Assembly: GCA_945897655.1 (NCBI GenBank)
Contig: CAMDHB010000210.1
Location: forward strand, 1 to 6,470
DNA from: Pseudorhodobacter antarcticus
GTDB taxonomy: Bacteria; Pseudomonadota; Alphaproteobacteria; Rhodobacterales; Rhodobacteraceae
Direction: 5' to 3'
DNA: 6,470 nucleotides
Made by a program: the position numbers and the translations under genes. The notes under the pieces were generated by a model. The model was not told the DNA's origin. It searched no databases and saw nothing but the letters and a program-made list of their open reading frames with translations. Of the stretch, positions 1 through 6,340 are shown piece by piece. Numbering within the stretch: position 1 is the stretch's first letter; every line of letters starts with the position of its first letter.

Positions 1-40
1 GCCGCGAGGCGTGGGGGTTCAAGTCCCTCCACCCGCACCA
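1..40 (+). tRNA. tRNA-Leu, 3' part only (5' end outside the window)
   Basis: The 3' portion of a class II tRNA, the adaptor that delivers an amino acid to the ribosome. Positions 1-10 form a variable-arm hairpin (GCC, loop GCGA, GGC). Positions 13-17 (GGGGG) pair with 25-29 (CCCTC, one G-T wobble) as the T stem, around the loop TTCAAGT at 18-24. Positions 30-36 (CACCCGC) are the 3' strand of the acceptor stem, followed by discriminator A37 and an encoded CCA at 38-40. A long variable arm limits the identity to Leu, Ser or Tyr. Discriminator A and an acceptor 5' strand implied to be GCGGGTG fit tRNA-Leu best. The anticodon lies outside the window, so the isoacceptor cannot be named. Confidence 0.9.
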
Positions 41-63
41 GATGGGATGAGAAGGACGAGAAA

Positions 64-1398
64 ATGCAGGTCACCGAGACCCTTAAAGACGGCTTGAAGC
101 GCGGCTACACCATCACGGTGACAGCGGCAGAGCTTGAGGCCAAAGTCACCGAAAAGCTGCTGGAAGCCCAGCCCGATGTCGAGATCAAGGGATTTCGCAA
201 GGGCAAGGTTCCTGTGGCGATTATGCGCAAGCAGTTCGGTCAGCGCCTGATGGGCGACGCCATGCAAGAGGCGATTGACGGCGCGATGAAGGATCACTTC
301 GACGCGACTGGTGACCGCCCGGCCCTGCAGCCGGACGTCAAGATGGTTGGCGGTGACACTTGGAAAGAGGGCATGGATGTCGTGGTCGAGATGGCCTACG
401 AATGCCTGCCGCCCATTCCGGAACTGGACGCCTCGGTCATCACGCTGGACCGGCTGTCGGTCAAGGCCGATGACGCCTCGGTTGACGAAGCGCTGAAGAA
501 CCTTGCCGCCTCGTCGCAGGCGTTCGCGGACAAGGAAGAGGGTGCCAAGGCCGAAGACGGCGATCAGGTCACCATCGACTTCACGGGTTCTGTCGACGGG
601 GTCGAGTTCGAGGGTGGTGCGGGTACGGATCATCCGCTGGTTCTGGGGTCGAACTCGTTCATTCCGGGCTTTGAGGCGCAGCTGGTTGGTTCGGCGGCAG
701 GCGATGACGTGATGGTCAACGTGACCTTCCCGGAAGCCTACGGTGCCAAGCATCTGGCCAGCAAGGCTGCGGTGTTCGCCTGTGCGGTCAAGGCCGTGAA
801 GAAGGCCATCCCGGCTGAGATCAACGACGAATTGGCCAAGAAGTACGGGGCCGAGGATGTGGCGGCACTGAAGGGCCAGATCTCGACCAGCCTGGAGAAT
901 GAGTACAAGGGTGCGGCCCGTGCGGTGATGAAGCGCGCGTTGCTGGATCAGTTGGACGCGCTGGTCAAGTTCGACCTGCCCGCCGCATTGGTGGATGCCG
1001 AGGCGAACCAGATTGCCCACCAGTTGTGGCATGAAGAAAACCCGCAAGAGCAGGGCCACAACCACGGCAGCATCGAGACGACGGACGAGCATCGCACGCT
1101 GGCTGAGCGTCGTGTGCGGTTGGGTCTGGTTCTGGCCGAAGTGGGCCGCAAGGCTGAAGTCACCGTGACGGACGCCGAAATGACCCAGGCCGTTCTGGCC
1201 GCTGCCCGGCAGTACCCGGGGCAGGAGCGCCCGTATTTCGAGTTTGTGCAGAAGAACCAGCAAGTGCAGCAGCAACTGCGCGCGCCGATCTTTGAGGAGA
1301 AGGTCGTGGACCATATCGTGGCCGCAGCCCAGGTCACCGACAAGGAAGTCAGCAAGGAAGACCTGCAAAAGCTGGTCGAGGCGCTTGACGAGATGTGA
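64..1398 (+). CDS. tig: Trigger factor (ribosome-associated chaperone and peptidyl-prolyl isomerase)
   Basis: Trigger factor binds ribosomal protein uL23 at the exit tunnel and shields nascent chains; its FKBP-like domain isomerises proline peptide bonds. The protein is 444 residues, close to the usual 430-450, so it appears complete. The N-terminal ribosome-binding domain carries the family signature GFRKGKVP at residues 43-50. The FKBP-type domain spans about 165-245, with GDQVTIDFTG at 166-175 and FIPGFEAQLVG at 199-209. The helical C-terminal chaperone domain runs from about 255 to the end. A His-bearing stretch (H319, H323, H332, H334, H343) interrupts it, an insert I recall from other alphaproteobacterial trigger factors. 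The ATG at 64 has a good ribosome binding site, GAAGGA at 51-56, with 7 nt spacing. The gene starts 23 bp after the tRNA-Leu, leaving little room for its own promoter, so co-transcription with the tRNA is likely. A strong terminator follows. Confidence 0.97.
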   Translation: MQVTETLKDGLKRGYTITVTAAELEAKVTEKLLEAQPDVEIKGFRKGKVPVAIMRKQFGQRLMGDAMQEAIDGAMKDHFDATGDRPALQPDVKMVGGDTWKEGMDVVVEMAYECLPPIPELDASVITLDRLSVKADDASVDEALKNLAASSQAFADKEEGAKAEDGDQVTIDFTGSVDGVEFEGGAGTDHPLVLGSNSFIPGFEAQLVGSAAGDDVMVNVTFPEAYGAKHLASKAAVFACAVKAVKKAIPAEINDELAKKYGAEDVAALKGQISTSLENEYKGAARAVMKRALLDQLDALVKFDLPAALVDAEANQIAHQLWHEENPQEQGHNHGSIETTDEHRTLAERRVRLGLVLAEVGRKAEVTVTDAEMTQAVLAAARQYPGQERPYFEFVQKNQQVQQQLRAPIFEEKVVDHIVAAAQVTDKEVSKEDLQKLVEALDEM

Positions 1399-1420
1399 TC
1401 GGTTCTGCCGATTGATGGTG

Positions 1421-1452
1421 GGGCCGCCTGAAAGGGCGGCCCTTTTCCTTTG
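1421..1452 (+). terminator. Rho-independent terminator after tig
   Basis: GGGCCGCC (1421-1428) pairs perfectly with GGCGGCCC (1435-1442) around a 6-nt loop. A T-rich run (TTTTCCTTT) follows at once, which is the classic intrinsic terminator form. It lies 22 bp after the tig stop codon. The end of the T-rich run touches the Shine-Dalgarno sequence of the next gene (GGAAAGG, from 1452), so termination and initiation signals are packed together. Confidence 0.9.
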
Positions 1453-1464
1453 GAAAGGTGCGTT

Positions 1465-2205
1465 ATGCCCGATTTTCTGCCTGATCTGCCGATCGAGGAC
1501 ATTTTGGCCTGCTATGCCCGCTCACCCGGCAATGAGGTGAAGTCGGGTAAGTTTGACAGCCCTGAATCCTCGGCCGCGTTGGTGGCCAATGCCTTTGGCT
1601 GGTTCCTGAACCGGCCCGAAGCTTTGCCAACCTTGCCGGGGGTTCCGGCGGGGCAGGTCACCGATGTCACGCTGGAGGCGGAAATGCGCTTTCCCTGGAG
1701 CAGCGGGCGGCATCCGTGGCTGGATGTGGGGATCAGCACGCATACAACTCTGATCGGGGTGGAGTCGAAGCGCTATGAGCCGTTTCGCCCGCAAAAGCAG
1801 TCAGGCTTTTCCGAGGTTTATGACCGGCCGGTTTGGGGTGAGCGGATGAGGGGCTTTACCAAGGTCCGCGATGCATTGGTGGCGGGCAGTTTGTGGTTTC
1901 AGACGCTGGATGCGGTTCAGTTGATCAAGCATGCCTACGGCATTCACACGCGGGCGGAAAAGCGGGCTGTGGGGGCTGTGCTGGTCTATCTGTATGCCGA
2001 GCCCGCGGCTTGGGGTTCGGGCAAGCCAGTTGACCGGGGGTTGATTGCGCTGCACCGACAGGAAGTGGCCGAGTTTGCCGCGCAGGTGGCTGGTGACGGC
2101 GTGGTGTTCGTGCCGATCCGGTGGGCGGACTTGTTGGAACAGTGGGATGGGGTTGCCGCCCTTCGGCCCCATGTCGCGGGCCTGCGCGCGCGGTTTGAGG
2201 TCTAG
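1465..2205 (+). CDS. Uncharacterised protein with a PD-(D/E)XK nuclease-like signature
   Basis: I do not recognise a named gene here. The 246-residue protein is soluble, with no signal peptide or membrane segment. Its centre resembles the PD-(D/E)XK nuclease core: an acidic residue in a predicted helix or strand (E71 or E73 in VTLEAEMRFPW), then WLDVGI with D87, and a second strand LIGVESKR with E100 and K102. D-x12-E-x-K is the spacing expected for this fold, where these residues bind the metal ion. A helix follows with the pattern DAVQLIKHAYGI (149-160), like the Gln-bearing helix often found after ExK, and then a hydrophobic strand AVLVYLYAEP (171-180). Nuclease activity is inference; the fold also occurs in non-catalytic proteins. 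ATG 1465 is chosen because GGAAAGG at 1452-1458 lies 6 nt upstream; an in-frame TTG at 1450 would fall in the tig terminator tract. The gene converges on the transporter gene, and the stops overlap. Confidence 0.8.
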   Translation: MPDFLPDLPIEDILACYARSPGNEVKSGKFDSPESSAALVANAFGWFLNRPEALPTLPGVPAGQVTDVTLEAEMRFPWSSGRHPWLDVGISTHTTLIGVESKRYEPFRPQKQSGFSEVYDRPVWGERMRGFTKVRDALVAGSLWFQTLDAVQLIKHAYGIHTRAEKRAVGAVLVYLYAEPAAWGSGKPVDRGLIALHRQEVAEFAAQVAGDGVVFVPIRWADLLEQWDGVAALRPHVAGLRARFEV

Positions 2206-3137
2206 GCCGGGTTGGGGTCGCGTCCGGTTTGTTCGGCGCGTACGACATAGATGCCAGCGGCGATGATGATGATGATCCCCACCCAGCCCAGACCGTCGGG
2301 CAGGGTGCCCCAAAAGAGCCAACCCCAGAGCAGGCCCCAGAAGGCAAAAGTAAACTCGAATGGGGCGACCACCGACGATTGGCCCACCCGGTAGGCATGG
2401 GTCAACAGTGTCAGCCCAACCGCCGCGATGACGCCGCAACTGCACATCAGGGTGGCGTCCCACAGGTCGGGCATGACCCAGCCGCGGGTCAGGAAGGACA
2501 GGCTGGGGTGCGCGGCCTCTGTATAACTCCCGGGGCCGTAGATCAGCGCCAGGCCCAGGCTGCAGATCAGGAAGGCATTGTTGCCCCAGAACGCCATCGC
2601 TGCGGCCGAGTTCACCTCGCCCATGCTGCGGGCCCAGACCATGGATGCGGCATAGGCGAGCCCGCAGAAGATGGGCAAAAGGACTGCCCAGTCAAAGAGG
2701 GTACTGCCGGGGCGGGCCATGATGACAACACCGGCAAAACCGATCAGCACGGCAATCCAGCGGTTCAGGGGGACCCGTTCCTTGAGCAGCCACACCGAGA
2801 GGAGCGTGATGAACAAAGGTGCTGTGAAATACAGCGCGACCGTGGTTGCCATCGGCAGGGCGGCAAGGGCAAGGTAATAGGCGGTATAGGCCGCAAAGTT
2901 CAACAGGCCGCGCCCCAACATGGCGGGCCAGTTGCGGTTGACCAGTGTGGCAAGGCTGCCGTCAAACCACCAGGTGATCAGCAACATGAAGGGCACGGCC
3001 GTCAGCGACCGCAGCACCATGGCCTGATGCAGGGGATAGGCGCCGGACAATTGTTTCAGGATCAGGTCCTGAACCGAGAAGATGGCGATGCCAGCGACAA
3101 GGCACAGGACGGCGACCGTGTTGGATTGCGTTTTCAT
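2202..3137 (-). CDS. DMT-family membrane transporter (two EamA domains)
   Basis: A 311-residue integral inner-membrane protein of the drug/metabolite transporter superfamily. The length and about ten hydrophobic segments fit the two-EamA-domain layout (5+5 helices): domain 1 about residues 8-142, domain 2 about 149-302. Within domain 1, the stretch from LAALPMATTVALYF (90-103) through PLFITLLSVWLLKER (107-121) to GFAGVVIMARPG (133-144) is the family hallmark, including the conserved Glu (E120) at the end of helix 4. Domain 2 ends with the equivalent E261...GWVGIIIIIAAGIYVV helix. Members export or import small molecules such as amino acids, nucleosides, riboflavin or SAM; the substrate cannot be told from sequence. 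The ATG at 3137 has a modest AGGG (3145-3148) 7 nt upstream. It starts 67 bp after RTX1 on the same strand, with no clear terminator or promoter between, so it may be read from an RTX1 transcript or from a promoter I cannot identify. Confidence 0.92.
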   Translation of the reverse strand: MKTQSNTVAVLCLVAGIAIFSVQDLILKQLSGAYPLHQAMVLRSLTAVPFMLLITWWFDGSLATLVNRNWPAMLGRGLLNFAAYTAYYLALAALPMATTVALYFTAPLFITLLSVWLLKERVPLNRWIAVLIGFAGVVIMARPGSTLFDWAVLLPIFCGLAYAASMVWARSMGEVNSAAAMAFWGNNAFLICSLGLALIYGPGSYTEAAHPSLSFLTRGWVMPDLWDATLMCSCGVIAAVGLTLLTHAYRVGQSSVVAPFEFTFAFWGLLWGWLFWGTLPDGLGWVGIIIIIAAGIYVVRAEQTGRDPNPA

Positions 3138-3204
3138 GGCACAACCCTAGAGGGGAGCGGGGCAATTTCTGGCCCAAATGCGACCTGATGGCGGGAGGTC
3201 TGCT

Positions 3205-4602
3205 CTATAGAATCAGGATATCCGCTGCCGTGAGGGCGATCTGCCCCGAAAGCAGAACCAAGCTATAGGTCCCACCAGCGGGATCGTCGCCATTGGTGTC
3301 CCAGTGCAGGGTAGAGGTATCAGTCAAGGCGGAATAGGTCAGGACAAACTGCGCCTGCGGTCCGGTGGCCGCCCCGAAAGACAGCAATGACGGGTCAAGC
3401 GGGCCCGGGGCAGGGCCCTGTTGCAAGAAAATGCTGGTGAAGTGCAACCTGTCGATCCCAACTTCAAAGTCGGTGATGGTGTGCAAGCCGGATTGATTGC
3501 TGGTGAACAGGAACCTGTCTGCACCGCCGCCGCCCGTCACGGTATCGTTCCCGGTTTCAAGGCGGATGCGATCATCGCCCGCCCCAGCCTTTATTCTGTC
3601 GTCCCCCGCGCCTCCGGTGATCCGGTCATCACCATTGTCGCCGTGGATCATGTCATCGCCGCTGCCGCCCAGCAGCGTATCCCGACCGCTGCCGCCTTCC
3701 AGAGAGTCTGCACCACTTTCGCCGGACAGCATATCTGCCCCATCGCGGCCAACCGACGAATCGCGCCCGGCAGCCCCGTTGAACACGTCTCGCCCGGCAC
3801 CAAATGAGGTGACGTCGTCAAACTCGCTGCCGATGGCAACGAAATGTTCAAAACCCAGAATGTCGGACAACGAGCCGTCATCGACGGAACCATCGAAGGG
3901 ATCCAGGATGAAATAGAGGTTGGATGTGCCCGAAGACACAACCAGCGTGTCATCCCCTTCGCCACCACGCAGGGTGTTTGCGTCGCGCGCGACATAGGTG
4001 ACGGTGTCATTGCCCGCCTTTGCATTCACCGAATTTGCACCAGAGCCGACCGACAACCAATCATCCAGCGCCCCGCCCAGAACCGTATCATCCCCGAGGC
4101 TGGTCACAACCTCCAGCCGTTCGAAGGAAGAAAAGGTCACGCCGGGCAAGAAGGCACCGCTGCTGGAGAGCAGGTTGTTATCCAGATCGACAAGAAGGTC
4201 TGCGTCGGTGGCGTTGGTAAAACTTATGACATCGGTCCCGCTGCCGCCCCGAAAGGTCCCGCCTGATGTGCTGTAAACGATGACGCGGTCATCCCCGGCA
4301 CCGCCGCTTGCATTGCCAATGCCGGCAAGGAGCGGATCATTGGCAACAATTTCGTCGCTGCCGTCGCCGCCAAAAATCTGATCATCGCCGCCACCTGCGA
4401 TGATCGTATCATTGCCCTGCCCGCCATAGACCGTGTCGTTGTCCAAGCCGTTCTCGACCCGGTCATCGCCTGTGCCCAGTTCGACAAGATCGGCGCCCGA
4501 CCATGCGAAGACGGTGTCATTCCCCCCCAAAGCTGTAATTGTGTCCTCAAACGAGGTGCCATCAAGCATATCCGGGTTGGGAGTGCCGGGGATCGTTGCC
4601 AT
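3205..4602 (-). CDS. RTX1: secreted hemolysin-type calcium-binding repeat protein
   Basis: A 465-residue acidic RTX protein with no Sec signal. RTX proteins leave the cell unfolded through a type I (ABC/MFP/TolC) system using an uncleaved C-terminal signal, then fold as a beta-roll when GGxGxDxUx nonapeptides bind Ca2+. About 7 degenerate nonapeptides lie at residues 27-90 and about 11 at 266-363 (for example GSGDDMIHG, GAGDDRIKA). Between them are two non-RTX modules (about 116-177 and 210-265), each ending in a Phe-Glu motif (SSFERLEV, LGFEHFVA). TITDFEVGIDRLHF (375-388) is the serralysin-type segment after the repeats. The tail STLHWDTNGDD...ALTAADILIL fits a type I secretion signal. No HExxH, lipase, Hint or other catalytic motif is visible, so the role (matrix, surface layer, adhesin or toxin) is unknown. 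ATG 4602 is chosen over in-frame TTG 4620 because AAGGGA at 4612-4617 lies 9 nt upstream. It is a diverged paralogue of the next gene. Confidence 0.9.
   Translation of the reverse strand: MATIPGTPNPDMLDGTSFEDTITALGGNDTVFAWSGADLVELGTGDDRVENGLDNDTVYGGQGNDTIIAGGGDDQIFGGDGSDEIVANDPLLAGIGNASGGAGDDRVIVYSTSGGTFRGGSGTDVISFTNATDADLLVDLDNNLLSSSGAFLPGVTFSSFERLEVVTSLGDDTVLGGALDDWLSVGSGANSVNAKAGNDTVTYVARDANTLRGGEGDDTLVVSSGTSNLYFILDPFDGSVDDGSLSDILGFEHFVAIGSEFDDVTSFGAGRDVFNGAAGRDSSVGRDGADMLSGESGADSLEGGSGRDTLLGGSGDDMIHGDNGDDRITGGAGDDRIKAGAGDDRIRLETGNDTVTGGGGADRFLFTSNQSGLHTITDFEVGIDRLHFTSIFLQQGPAPGPLDPSLLSFGAATGPQAQFVLTYSALTDTSTLHWDTNGDDPAGGTYSLVLLSGQIALTAADILIL
3514..3807 (-). repeat. RTX1 C-terminal nonapeptide repeat block
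   Basis: This encodes residues 266-363 of RTX1: about 11 consecutive 27-bp units for the Ca2+-binding pattern GGxGxDxUx, such as GSGRDTLLG, GSGDDMIHG, DNGDDRITG and GAGDDRIKA. It is the most regular repeat block in this protein and feeds directly into the post-repeat D-F-E-V-G segment. The units are conserved as protein but degenerate as DNA. Confidence 0.85.
4273..4524 (-). repeat. RTX1 N-terminal nonapeptide repeat block
   Basis: This encodes residues 27-110 of RTX1. About 7 RTX-type nonapeptides are visible (GGNDTVFAW, TGDDRVENG, LDNDTVYGG, QGNDTIIAG, GGDDQIFGG and others). They are interrupted near residues 88-99 by a short non-repeat loop and resume with GGAGDDRVIV. These should bind Ca2+ in a beta-roll. 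Confidence 0.8.
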
Positions 4603-4780
4603 TATTTCAGGTCCCTTCAATCTGAGCCGGATAGGGTCTTGGTCCGGGTAAGGAAAGTTGATTGGAATACAAAAGGCAAAGGCGCTGGTGCTGATATTTC
4701 ATCGCAACACTGGGTTTATCTTACCAGATCCTATGAAATCCGGCAATGTCCATGAAAGGCAACCCGACTGACGGGCTGGT
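4603..4780 (-). promoter_or_regulatory. RTX1 upstream region with candidate promoter
   Basis: This 178-bp gap between the RTX2 stop and the RTX1 start has no coding potential I can support. On the - strand it holds TTGCCG (4741-4746) and TAAGAT (4718-4723) separated by exactly 17 bp, a reasonable housekeeping-sigma promoter. It would start transcription near 4711 and leave a leader of about 110 nt before ATG 4602. The RTX1 Shine-Dalgarno AAGGGA is at 4612-4617. The boxes match consensus only partly, so the promoter call is tentative. Confidence 0.4.
4761..4777 (-). terminator. Weak candidate terminator after RTX2
   Basis: Just past the RTX2 stop, AGCCCG and CGGGTT (read on the - strand) can form a 6-bp stem with one G-T pair around a 5-nt loop. 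It is followed only by GCCTTTC, not a real T-run. It may slow or end RTX2 transcription, or simply be chance. If it does not terminate, RTX2, RTX1 and possibly the transporter could be read together. Confidence 0.25.
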
Positions 4781-6340
4781 TTACACGATCAGGATGTCGG
4801 ACGCATGCACGGTAGCACTGTTCAGGAATACTGCGATCAAGACCGCATCGAACTGTGTTGCGGTGCCGTCGGGGTCCCAGAACAGGTAGCTTTGGGACAG
4901 CAACGTATACTGCAGGAACTGTGGGTCTTCGGTCTGCATCGTGCCGCTGACAAGTTGATCTTCGCTGATGCGCCCAGGGGTCGGTGCATTCCCGAGTTGA
5001 TCGGCCCAGATCACCAGTTTGTCCTCGCCCGAGGTGAAATCACCCAGCCATTCATAAGTGGCATCAATGGTGCGGAACACGAACCTGTCGCGTCCATCGT
5101 CGCCCCACCCGGTATGGTTGCCGGCCTGAAAGGCAATGCGATCATCACCGCTGCCGCCAAAGGCGACATCAAGGCCAGATGCCAGAAACAGACGGTCGTT
5201 GTCCGCCCCGCCATAAAGGACATCGTCGCCCCAGGTGGCGCTCAGCATGTCAGCGCCCTCGCCCCCATAAAGGCGATCATTCTGTGCCCCGCCGTTGAGC
5301 GTGTCGGCCCCGTCCCCGCCGTAAAGGTGGTCGCTGCCTCGCGCGCCGCGTGCCAGATCATTGCCTGCGCCGAGGTGAACCGTGTCGGCAAAGAAGGTGC
5401 CACCGACATCGTAGTGTTCGAAATTCCGGATGTTGGAGCCAAAGCCGTCATTGGCGGTGGTGCCGGTCACGGTGAAGGTCATGCCCGTGTCATGGCCAAA
5501 CAAGCCCAAACGCAACGTGTCGTTTCCGCTGCCGCCGTCAAGGTCATTGGCCTGACCCATGAAATAGGTGACGACATCGTCACCCCCTGCGGCGTCCACC
5601 ACATTGGCCCCTTCCAGGGCGCCAATCGTGTCGTTGCCATTGCCGGTTGTGATGCTGTCGTCACCAGCCCCTGCCGTGATCTCGAACCTTTCAAAGCCAG
5701 TATAGGTCAGGCTCAGTTCGTCAACCGTGGCCAAACCGTCCGCCATGACAACGGGGAACAGCGAGTGTGCCGGATCATACCAGAACAGTTTCAGCAGATC
5801 GCCCGTGCCATCGCCGCCATCGGCGGCCCCTTCGCTGTTTCGACCGACATAGACAAAGTCGTCGTCCGCACCGCCGTAGATGTCAAAGGTCGTGGTCCAG
5901 CCATCCAGCCCGGTGGTGATATAGTCATTGCCCGACCCACCAAAGACCACCTGTCCCAGATGATCGACCGACAATCCGTCGTTGCCGTCACCGCCATAGA
6001 GGGTGTCGAGATCGGACCCGCTTTGCAGCAGGTCGTCGCCCAGCCCGCCGAAAAGACCATCTGACCCGTCGTCGCCGTTCAAGGTGTCGTTGTCGTCGCC
6101 GCCGTAAAGACTGTCATTGCCTGACCCACCCCAAAGCAGGTCCGCCCCAGTGTCGCCGATCAGGGTATCGCCGTCTTCGTGACCGAGCAGAGTGTCATTG
6201 CCGGTGCCGCCTGTCAGACTGTCATTCCCCACAAGTCCGCCCAACCAGTCGTTGCCGCCAAGGGCATCAAAGGTGTCAGCGTCGTTGCTGCCAGAGAGGG
6301 TTTCACTGTCGGAAGTGCCGAATTGGCCCGGAAATGCCAT
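4781..6340 (-). CDS. RTX2: secreted hemolysin-type calcium-binding repeat protein
   Basis: A 519-residue RTX protein, larger paralogue of RTX1, with the same predicted type I secretion route and Ca2+-dependent folding outside the cell. About 13 nonapeptides occupy residues 27-165 (GTGNDTLLG, GSGNDSLYG, GDDNDTLNG) and about 10 occupy 321-419 (GDGADTLNG, GAQNDRLYG, GSGDDRIAF). Between them are two 'FE' modules ending in YTGFERFEIT (213-222) and IRNFEHYDV (304-312). They are joined by a linker with GAN at 244-246 and VVTY at 256-259, which matches RTX1 GAN 188-190 and TVTY 200-203. After the repeats come WLGDFTSGEDKLVIWADQLG (431-450) and a tail YLFWDPDGT...VHASDILIV, the counterpart of the RTX1 tail. 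There is no signal peptide and no catalytic motif. The extra length relative to RTX1 is mostly a longer first RTX block. ATG 6340 has only a weak GGATG (6347-6351) 6 nt upstream, but the N-terminus MAFPGQFGTSDSETLSG is a normal RTX opening. The substrate, partner and role are unknown. Confidence 0.9.
   Translation of the reverse strand: MAFPGQFGTSDSETLSGSNDADTFDALGGNDWLGGLVGNDSLTGGTGNDTLLGHEDGDTLIGDTGADLLWGGSGNDSLYGGDDNDTLNGDDGSDGLFGGLGDDLLQSGSDLDTLYGGDGNDGLSVDHLGQVVFGGSGNDYITTGLDGWTTTFDIYGGADDDFVYVGRNSEGAADGGDGTGDLLKLFWYDPAHSLFPVVMADGLATVDELSLTYTGFERFEITAGAGDDSITTGNGNDTIGALEGANVVDAAGGDDVVTYFMGQANDLDGGSGNDTLRLGLFGHDTGMTFTVTGTTANDGFGSNIRNFEHYDVGGTFFADTVHLGAGNDLARGARGSDHLYGGDGADTLNGGAQNDRLYGGEGADMLSATWGDDVLYGGADNDRLFLASGLDVAFGGSGDDRIAFQAGNHTGWGDDGRDRFVFRTIDATYEWLGDFTSGEDKLVIWADQLGNAPTPGRISEDQLVSGTMQTEDPQFLQYTLLSQSYLFWDPDGTATQFDAVLIAVFLNSATVHASDILIV
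5084..5380 (-). repeat. RTX2 C-terminal nonapeptide repeat block
   Basis: This encodes residues 321-419 of RTX2, about ten 27-bp units of the GGxGxDxUx type (GDGADTLNG, GAQNDRLYG, GEGADMLSA, TWGDDVLYG, GADNDRLFL, GSGDDRIAF). Several units have lost one Gly or the Asp-preceding residue, so Ca2+ affinity may be uneven along the roll. Confidence 0.8.
5846..6262 (-). repeat. RTX2 N-terminal nonapeptide repeat block
   Basis: This encodes residues 27-165 of RTX2, about 13 RTX nonapeptides including LVGNDSLTG, GTGNDTLLG, GSGNDSLYG and GDDNDTLNG. A short break at about 124-133 (LSVDHLGQVV) and another at about 144-153 split the last units. It is nearly twice as long as the equivalent block in RTX1 and accounts for most of the size difference. 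Confidence 0.85.

Noticed and set aside
19..1368. A 449-codon open frame on the - strand opposite tig
   Set aside because: It lies wholly antisense to the well-supported trigger factor gene and runs into the tRNA. Its translation shows no recognisable domain; high GC content commonly gives such antisense frames.
1385..1415. TTGACG (1385-1390) as a -35 box for the nuclease-like gene
   Set aside because: At 17-19 bp spacing the -10 candidates (CCGATT, CGATTG, GATTGA) are poor, and the box lies in tig codons. A start there would also place the terminator hairpin in the leader.
2229..3188. A 319-codon open frame on the + strand opposite the DMT transporter
   Set aside because: The - strand frame encodes a clear two-EamA membrane protein. 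The + frame gives a low-complexity hydrophilic translation rich in G, Q and D.
3514..3807. CRISPR or DNA-level tandem repeat array
   Set aside because: The 27-bp periodicity is coding (nonapeptide RTX) and the DNA units differ too much from each other; there is no spacer structure.
4805..6064. A 419-codon open frame on the + strand opposite RTX2
   Set aside because: It is a by-product of the repeated Gly/Asp codons of RTX2 read in reverse, with no domain and no supported start.
3205..6340. Serralysin-type metalloprotease identity for RTX1 or RTX2
   Set aside because: The C-terminal D-F-x-x-G-x-D segment is shared with serralysins, but neither protein has the HExxHxxGxxH zinc motif or an N-terminal protease domain.
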